Below, in pieces: positions 1 through 4,493 of a DNA stretch of 6,277 nt. How positions within the stretch are numbered: position 1 is the first letter of the stretch; each line of letters opens with the position of its first letter. The stretch comes from Campylobacteraceae bacterium. Its GTDB lineage: Bacteria > Campylobacterota > Campylobacteria > Campylobacterales > Sulfurovaceae. The stretch covers positions 1 to 6,277 of the forward strand of contig JALWZK010000151.1 of assembly GCA_027002665.1 (NCBI GenBank), written 5' to 3'. The notes under the pieces were generated by a model. That model worked only from the letters and a program-made list of their open reading frames with translations. It did no database searches and was not told the origin of the DNA. Both the position numbers and the translations under genes were made by a program.

Positions 1-390
<390 letters not shown>

Positions 391-467
391 AATACTTTTA
401 TGGATTTCTTTGAACCATTCTTTTTTTAACTCAAAATAGACTTGACTTACTCTTCACTTATATTTAG

Positions 468-480
468 TTGTTAAAGACCA
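468..480 (-). promoter_or_regulatory. boxA-like antitermination site in the rRNA leader
   Basis: The rRNA strand reads TGGTCTTTAACAA, one base different from the E. coli rrn boxA core TGCTCTTTAACAA. It lies in the leader between the promoter and the mature 16S 5' end, and directly after a small hairpin, as in E. coli rrn leaders. In the known system NusB/NusE (S10) bind boxA in the nascent RNA and let RNA polymerase cross the untranslated rRNA genes without Rho termination. Assignment is by sequence and position only. Confidence 0.75.
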
Positions 481-482
481 CT

Positions 483-500
483 CAAACTTCTTTTCGTTTG
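483..500 (-). promoter_or_regulatory. boxB-like small hairpin before boxA
   Basis: The leader RNA can form CAAAC-GAAAAGAA-GTTTG, a 5-bp stem with an 8-nt A-rich loop, ending two bases before the boxA-like site. The order hairpin then boxA matches the boxB-boxA layout of E. coli rrn leaders. The stem is short and in E. coli rrn boxB is less important than boxA, so a functional role is uncertain. Confidence 0.5.
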
Positions 501-509
501 TGGAGGCGT

Positions 510-538
510 ATTATAGACAAATTTTTTTTTAATGTCAA
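510..538 (-). promoter_or_regulatory. rRNA operon promoter, consensus sigma-70 type
   Basis: The minus strand has TTGACA (538-533), a 17-bp spacer rich in A, and TATAAT (515-510): both hexamers are perfect consensus at ideal spacing. Transcription should start near 503, giving a leader of about 110 nt before mature 16S. The bases after the -10 (ACGCCTCC) are GC-rich in an AT-rich context, the kind of discriminator linked to ppGpp/growth-rate control of stable RNA promoters in E. coli. A perfect -35 is notable because the major promoters described in Campylobacter and Helicobacter usually lack a conserved -35 box. Confidence 0.88.
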
Positions 539-556
539 GGGGTTTTTATATTTTTT
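539..556 (-). promoter_or_regulatory. A-rich UP-element-like segment upstream of the rrn promoter
   Basis: Just upstream of the -35 the minus strand reads AAAAAAATATAAAAACCCC, with an A tract of the kind bound by the alpha-subunit C-terminal domain at strong rRNA promoters. It overlaps the last codons and stop of aroK, so one stretch serves both as coding sequence and, probably, as promoter upstream element. Identification rests on composition and position; any AT-rich gene end would look partly like this. Confidence 0.4.
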
Positions 557-1055
557 TGTGAATTTCTTTAATAATTTCTATTAAATCTCTATTCTCTACA
601 TCAATTACTATATCAGCAATCTCCAAATATGCTTTCTCTCTATCATTATATAACTCTCTTGCCTTTTGGGGTTCTAAAAAGAGTGGTCTCTTTTTTATTT
701 TAGCTTTAGAATTCTTTGCAGTTAATAGCCTATTGTGAATCCAATCAAAAGAGGCATGTAATAGAATAATTTTCCCCAACTTTTTCAAATTATTAACCTT
801 ATAAAAACCTCCTCCACAAGATATGAGAGAGTTATCGACTGAATTTTCAATCCAATCTGCACACTCCTGTTCTAACTCTCTAAATCGACTCTCTCCATAC
901 TTGCTAAAAATATCTTTAACACGCATATTCTCCTTCGATTCTATTAAATCATCTGTATCGATATTGAAAATACCATACTTTTTCGAGTATGCTCTTGCTG
1001 TTGTTCCCTTGCCTACTCCCATAAATCCAATAAGAATAATATTATTTTTACTCAT
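546..1055 (-). CDS. aroK: Shikimate kinase
   Basis: The enzyme phosphorylates shikimate with ATP to shikimate 3-phosphate in the cytoplasm, on the way to chorismate. The 169 residues match the usual small size of the family. Visible motifs are the P-loop GFMGVGKGT (10-18, with Gly where many homologues have Ser), the shikimate-binding DTDD (33-36) and FRELE (58-62, Arg59), the CGGG loop (80-83), the lid Arg123 in RPLF, and REKAYLEIAD (139-148), where Arg139 should contact substrate. The ATG is preceded by GAGGGGG with a 4-nt gap, and that site overlaps the stop of moeA 10 bases upstream, so aroK is the last gene of the moa-moe operon. The stop codon lies only 7 bases before the -35 of the rrn promoter and no terminator is seen between them. 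Chorismate is also the MqnA substrate. Confidence 0.95.
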   Translation of the reverse strand: MSKNNIILIGFMGVGKGTTARAYSKKYGIFNIDTDDLIESKENMRVKDIFSKYGESRFRELEQECADWIENSVDNSLISCGGGFYKVNNLKKLGKIILLHASFDWIHNRLLTAKNSKAKIKKRPLFLEPQKARELYNDREKAYLEIADIVIDVENRDLIEIIKEIHKKI

Positions 1056-1065
1056 CTATCCCCCT

Positions 1066-2277
1066 CTAATCTAATAGTATAATATTAACTATATCCCCAA
1101 CCTCTTTGGAGCTATCCTCTTCTGAAGTTACCATAAGGGCAGTGTCACTTAGCATATTTGTAAGTATTGCACTTGTTCCACTCTTTTTACCCTGAAAATC
1201 AATAAAATAGTTACCATCTTCTAAAATAACTCTACAAGCTGTAAACTCTGCTTTTTTATGTCTCTTTTTAAAAGGCTCTCTTAAAGTGGCTTTAACCATT
1301 TTTAAAGAGGAACTATTACTATTTTGTAATTTCTCTATCAATGGAGTAAGATATAAAAGTCCTGTTACGGTTGAGGAGTAGGCAAACCCGGGGAGTGATA
1401 AGATAAATTTATCTCCTCTCTTAGCCAACATAATATGTTGTCCCGGTTTTATCCTTACACCTTTAAATAGAACTTCACAACCCAACTCATCAACTATTAC
1501 ATCTTTTACAAAATCAAAGTCCCCTACACTAACTCCCCCTGTTGTTACAACGATATCACTCTGTTGTAGAGCATCTCCAATAGTTTTTGAGATATTATCT
1601 CTATTATCACCTATACAGCCCAACTGAAGTGGCTCTCCACCATATTTTTTAATAATAGCCTCCAAGATATAGTTATTACTACTACGAATTTGAGATATAT
1701 TTTTCTGAACCTCCCCCAGCTCTAAAAGTTCACTTCCTGTTGAGATAATAGATACTATCGGCTTTTCATATACCAGAGGAGATACAATATTTAAACTCGC
1801 CATAACTCCAATATCTGCAAAATCTATTTTTCTCCCCTTTTCAATCAGCTTTTCACCCTTTGAATAGTTCTCTCCAACCTCTCTTACAGAAAATCCAAAT
1901 GGAACGACCTCATCGATAACTATCTCATCTCCATCGACAGTAACATTTTCAATAGGGATAAGTGTATCTGAACCATCCGGCATTAATGAACCTGTAAATG
2001 TTTTAATACAGAAGCCTCTCTGAACGCTATCTTTGAGTTCACTTCCTGCTGGATTTATACTTGATATTTTCAATCTTTTAAGCTTTAAATCTTCATGTTT
2101 AACTGCATATCCGTCCATTGCCGATGTTCGAGCCTCGGGTGAATTATGGTCTGCTATAATATCTTCTGCTAAGATATACCCTAAACTATGGGTTAAATAT
2201 CTTTTACTCTTTTTATAATTTTTTATCTCTATACTCTTTATAATCTCCATAGATTTATCAAAATGTAAAAATCCCAT
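1066..2277 (-). CDS. moeA: Molybdopterin molybdenumtransferase MoeA
   Basis: MoeA inserts molybdate into adenylylated molybdopterin, the last general step in making molybdenum cofactor for enzymes such as nitrate, formate or polysulfide reductases. At 403 residues it has normal length. Motifs run in family order: EARTSAMDGYAV (48-59, conserved Asp55), TGSLMPDGSDTLIPIE (95-110), TGSELLELGE (180-189), the SSNNYIL loop (199-205), TTGGVSVGDFDF (245-256, Asp253/Asp255), IKPGQ (276-280) and LPGFAYSS (295-302), where most families have LPGNP; I recall the Phe-Ala form from Campylobacterota. The start ATG overlaps the moaE stop by one base (TAATG), with AAGGA nine bases upstream, so translation is probably coupled. 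It is the only MoeA in the window; whether the genome has a second copy or a separate MogA cannot be seen. Confidence 0.96.
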   Translation of the reverse strand: MGFLHFDKSMEIIKSIEIKNYKKSKRYLTHSLGYILAEDIIADHNSPEARTSAMDGYAVKHEDLKLKRLKISSINPAGSELKDSVQRGFCIKTFTGSLMPDGSDTLIPIENVTVDGDEIVIDEVVPFGFSVREVGENYSKGEKLIEKGRKIDFADIGVMASLNIVSPLVYEKPIVSIISTGSELLELGEVQKNISQIRSSNNYILEAIIKKYGGEPLQLGCIGDNRDNISKTIGDALQQSDIVVTTGGVSVGDFDFVKDVIVDELGCEVLFKGVRIKPGQHIMLAKRGDKFILSLPGFAYSSTVTGLLYLTPLIEKLQNSNSSSLKMVKATLREPFKKRHKKAEFTACRVILEDGNYFIDFQGKKSGTSAILTNMLSDTALMVTSEEDSSKEVGDIVNIILLD

Positions 2278-2726
2278 TATCTATTTTCCTTATTTGTTAA
2301 TATTCCACTACCACTCATAGGACTACTTCTATCCTCTGCATAGAGTCGTTTCCCATCTACTATATCATATTTCCAAATAGGGGCATTTGCCTTAAAATCC
2401 TCAACAAACTCATCTATAAGCTCTAAGGCTACCCTTCTTCTTGGAGAAAATACAGCTGATATATATGAGGAGGTGTGAATTGGGACATCTCCAATTGAGT
2501 GTGCCATCTTCACCTTAGCTCCTCTCTCCTTAGCTATCTCTACCCAACTATTAAACCAACTCTCTAAGATAGGCTCATATATATCAAAACTTAAACCTTC
2601 AATATTATCTTCTGCTCGAACTATCCCAATAAATGGGATAAATGCTCCATAATTGGATTCCCTCTCCTCATCTAACCACCTACTAAAAATAGATTTTATA
2701 TCTAATGGACCTTGATATAACTCCAT
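2277..2726 (-). CDS. moaE: Molybdopterin synthase catalytic (large) subunit MoaE
   Basis: MoaE accepts sulfur from MoaD thiocarboxylate and converts cyclic pyranopterin monophosphate to molybdopterin. From the ATG at 2726 the protein has 149 residues, normal for the family. Visible features are GAFIPFIGIVR (27-37), AHSIGD (75-80), the basic SPRRR (94-98) and the hallmark FKANAPIWKYD (111-121); Lys112 and Lys119 line up with the active-site lysines 119 and 126 of E. coli MoaE. An in-frame GTG at 2738 would add four residues, but the GGAGGT site lies inside that extension, five bases from the ATG, so the ATG is chosen. The gene begins one base after the moaD stop and overlaps moeA by one base. 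The wording (APIWKYD, YAEDRS) is typical of Campylobacterota MoaE as I recall it. Confidence 0.95.
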   Translation of the reverse strand: MELYQGPLDIKSIFSRWLDEERESNYGAFIPFIGIVRAEDNIEGLSFDIYEPILESWFNSWVEIAKERGAKVKMAHSIGDVPIHTSSYISAVFSPRRRVALELIDEFVEDFKANAPIWKYDIVDGKRLYAEDRSSPMSGSGILTNKENR

Positions 2727-2727
2727 T

Positions 2728-2949
2728 TTAACCTCCACAAACAGGTGGAAGAATAGAGACTATATCCCCACTATATAATCTTTTTGATAAATCATTACAC
2801 ATCTCACCATTTACTGCAACTGCACATCTATCCAACCAACTATTGAGAGACTCTATCTTTTGTAAAAAATTGGCCACATCTCTTAAACTATCTGCCTCTA
2901 TCTCTAAAGGTTTCTGTTCAATTGGTCCTAAAAACTCTATTTTTACCAT
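2728..2949 (-). CDS. moaD: Molybdopterin synthase sulfur carrier (small) subunit MoaD
   Basis: MoaD is a ubiquitin-fold sulfur carrier; its C-terminal Gly is adenylated by MoeB-type enzyme and thiocarboxylated, then donates sulfur within the MoaD-MoaE complex. The 73-residue protein has the usual size, the N-terminal strand MVKIEFLGPI, the AVAVNGE segment (43-49) that precedes the last strands, the GDIVSILPPVCGG tail (61-73) and the essential terminal Gly-Gly. The ATG at 2949 is chosen because MVKIEFLG begins the fold; an in-frame GTG at 2961 would add MSKL and has no better ribosome site. A weak GTGAG lies 8 bases before the ATG. It is the first gene of the moaD-moaE-moeA-aroK operon. No MoeB or MoaA/C is in the window, so those must be elsewhere. 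Confidence 0.94.
   Translation of the reverse strand: MVKIEFLGPIEQKPLEIEADSLRDVANFLQKIESLNSWLDRCAVAVNGEMCNDLSKRLYSGDIVSILPPVCGG
2731..2736 (-). promoter_or_regulatory. Ribosome binding site of moaE inside the moaD Gly-Gly codons
   Basis: GGAGGT is the strongest Shine-Dalgarno match in this operon and lies five bases (counted from GGAGG) before the moaE ATG at 2726. The same six bases are the last two sense codons of moaD, GGA and GGT, coding for the obligatory C-terminal Gly-Gly. This decides the moaE start and implies translational coupling between the two subunits of one enzyme. Confidence 0.85.
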
Positions 2950-2978
2950 TAATTTACTCACTTTTTTAAAATTATTTG

Positions 2979-2984
2979 ATTATA
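2979..2984 (-). promoter_or_regulatory. Candidate -10 box of the moaD-moaE-moeA-aroK operon
   Basis: A perfect TATAAT on the minus strand lies 30 bases before the moaD ATG, within the 85-bp divergent gap. No convincing -35 hexamer stands 16-18 bp upstream, but that is common for Campylobacterota promoters, and the region upstream is AT-rich. In such AT-rich DNA a chance TATAAT is not rare, so this is a candidate only. No binding site for a regulator such as ModE was recognised. Confidence 0.45.
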
Positions 2985-2996
2985 AAAGTTGTTTGA

Positions 2997-3002
2997 TATA
3001 AT
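2997..3002 (+). promoter_or_regulatory. Candidate -10 box for the mqnA-like gene
   Basis: A perfect TATAAT lies on the plus strand 32 bases before the GTG start at 3035, with TTTGAT (2975-2980) as a partial -35 at 16-bp spacing. It is only 12 bp from the opposing -10 for the moa operon, so polymerases at the two promoters would compete for overlapping DNA. TTTGAT also recurs at 2992-2997, giving a direct repeat 17 bp apart. Calls are from sequence match alone in AT-rich DNA. Confidence 0.45.
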
Positions 3003-3034
3003 TACGCTTAATTCTAATATATAGGTGAACTATT

Positions 3035-3685
3035 GTGATATTTGGCTCTATACGCTATCTTAACCTTCTACCTTTTCAGATATTTTTAAAACGATATATT
3101 AAATACTCCTCTATTAAAATGGCATTTAACTATAAAAGAGATGTTCCAAGTAAGATAAATTCTGCACTGAGAAGACGAAAGATAAATGCTGGATTTATAT
3201 CCAGTATTGAGTCTCATAGATATAGATGTAGTAACTTAGGAATTATTGCGAACCGTGCTGTATATAGTGTATTTGTGATTGATGGAGAGAATAAAATGGA
3301 TATGGAATCTGCAACATCTAACCTATTGGCATCAATACTTAATTTAAAAGGTGAAGTTATTATTGGCGATAAAGCTCTAAAATACTATTTAGATGGTGGA
3401 AAGGGGATTGACTTAGCTACAGAGTGGTATAAAAAGACATCTCTACCTTTTGTATTTGCAAGACTATGCTACAACTGTTATAGTAAAAATATAAAGAAGA
3501 TAGAGAAGAATTTTTTAAAACAGCCAATAAAGATACCTCACTATATATTGAAAAGGGAGGCAAAAAAGAGAGGAATTACCCCTAAAGAGTTGTTATGGTA
3601 TCTTAAATTTATAAAATATAAAATAGATTATAAATCGGCTAAATCACTCAAACTCTTTTTAAAAAAGGCTAAAAATCATAAGTAA
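3035..3685 (+). CDS. mqnA: MqnA-like menaquinone biosynthesis protein (probable chorismate dehydratase)
   Basis: MqnA converts chorismate to 3-[(1-carboxyvinyl)oxy]benzoate, the first step of the futalosine route to menaquinone. Family-like segments are FGSIRYLNLLPF (3-14), VPSKIN (37-42), AGFISSIES (52-60), GDKALKYYLDGG (111-122) and DLATEWYKKTSLPFVFA (126-142), which I regard as diagnostic, followed by a basic helical tail with YLKFIKYKID (189-198). At 216 residues it is shorter than MqnA of Streptomyces or Deinococcus (about 270-280); I recall short forms as usual in Campylobacterota. Start is GTG 3035, with AGGTGA six bases upstream. It is divergent from moaD, and its last 17 bases overlap the 3' end of the convergent barrel gene. 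Chorismate dehydratase activity is inferred from the family; a relative with another step of the pathway remains possible. Confidence 0.78.
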   Translation: MIFGSIRYLNLLPFQIFLKRYIKYSSIKMAFNYKRDVPSKINSALRRRKINAGFISSIESHRYRCSNLGIIANRAVYSVFVIDGENKMDMESATSNLLASILNLKGEVIIGDKALKYYLDGGKGIDLATEWYKKTSLPFVFARLCYNCYSKNIKKIEKNFLKQPIKIPHYILKREAKKRGITPKELLWYLKFIKYKIDYKSAKSLKLFLKKAKNHK

Positions 3686-4490
3686 CCCCTGCACTGACTG
3701 CATGTAATCTTGGTGCATGAGTTTTTGCGACCATTCTCTCATAATCAATGAATAGTCCTAAGCCTTTTTCTTGGTCACCCTCTCCATCAAAATCTCTCGA
3801 ATATATTCCATCTTTCGGAATATCCTTAGATAAATCGACCTCAACTCCTCCACCAACAGCCAGACCATCACTATCTAAGTGGGGCATACTCCCTCTAACT
3901 TTCGTCTTAGCCACACCTATTAATCCATATAGATTTGTATTATTAGTTATAGGTAACATAGGTTTAGCATATACTCCAATATGCTCTACTTTTGTTCCAT
4001 CAGATTGCCAATCGGTTTTAGAGCCTCTCGCTTCAACTCCTATATATTGATTGAAGTCATACCCTACTCTTCCCATAACACCGTAAGTTGTATCTTTATT
4101 TGTAACCTTTACACCCTTTTTACAGTGGCAACTATCCTTATATCGGACACCACTAATACCCAATCCTACATAAAAACCATTTGCAGATACTCTCTTTTTA
4201 GGTTTAACAACAACAGGAGCTGGTGTTGGCATTGGAGTTGGCGTTGGTTCAGGTGGTGCCACATATTCAGGTGTTGGTTCCGGTTCTGGCTCTAATTGTG
4301 ACTCTGGCTCTACATAACTCTCCTCCTCTACTGTCGGCTCAATATACTCATCTCCAATAGGATAAGCCTCTTCATCTGCCTCTACCGTATCATATACCTC
4401 ATAATCTGTAACAGGAGAGATGTCTCCTCCTGCATAACTAAAATTTCCCATTGCAATTAGTGCAATGATTAACAATTTAAAATTTCTCAT
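3669..4490 (-). CDS. Outer-membrane beta-barrel protein with acidic, proline-rich N-terminal linker
   Basis: The product is probably exported by Sec and inserted in the outer membrane. Residues 1-20 form a signal peptide ending SYA, with GGDIS as the likely mature start. Residues 27-73 are strongly acidic, 69-93 are Pro-Glu/Pro-Thr rich (including EPTPTPMPTPAP), and KPKKR (96-100) precedes a domain of about 170 residues. That domain alternates in a beta-strand pattern (NGFYVGLGISG, YGVMGRVGYDF, IGVYAKPML, LYGLIGVAK, GLAVGGGVEVDL) and ends in YDF, a C-terminal Phe as recognised by the Bam machinery. It resembles the OMP_b-brl/OmpA-type eight-stranded barrel group; no OmpA peptidoglycan-binding domain is present. 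A CHC motif (121-123) sits in the first predicted loop. The ATG lies 3 bases after the stop of the upstream surface gene, whose last codons supply AAAGGA, so the pair is coupled. Function is unknown. Confidence 0.82.
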   Translation of the reverse strand: MRNFKLLIIALIAMGNFSYAGGDISPVTDYEVYDTVEADEEAYPIGDEYIEPTVEEESYVEPESQLEPEPEPTPEYVAPPEPTPTPMPTPAPVVVKPKKRVSANGFYVGLGISGVRYKDSCHCKKGVKVTNKDTTYGVMGRVGYDFNQYIGVEARGSKTDWQSDGTKVEHIGVYAKPMLPITNNTNLYGLIGVAKTKVRGSMPHLDSDGLAVGGGVEVDLSKDIPKDGIYSRDFDGEGDQEKGLGLFIDYERMVAKTHAPRLHAVSAGVTYDF

Positions 4491-4493
4491 TTT

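Noticed and set aside
520..530. T-run after aroK as an intrinsic terminator
   Set aside because: On the aroK strand this is an A tract, not a U-run, no stem precedes it, and it forms the spacer of the rrn promoter.
823..1074. Plus-strand reading frame of 83 codons
   Set aside because: It lies antisense to a clear aroK with all catalytic motifs and its product resembles nothing known; a chance frame.
2727..2738. GTG at 2738 as the moaE start
   Set aside because: It would place the GGAGGT ribosome site inside moaE; the ATG at 2726 has ideal spacing and gives the usual N terminus.
2950..2961. GTG at 2961 as the moaD start
   Set aside because: It lacks a ribosome site and adds four residues before the first strand of the MoaD fold; possible but less likely than ATG 2949.
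3748..4295. Plus-strand reading frames opposite the barrel gene
   Set aside because: They are antisense to a well-supported secreted barrel protein and have low-complexity Trp/Arg/Ser-rich products caused by the opposite Pro-Thr codons.
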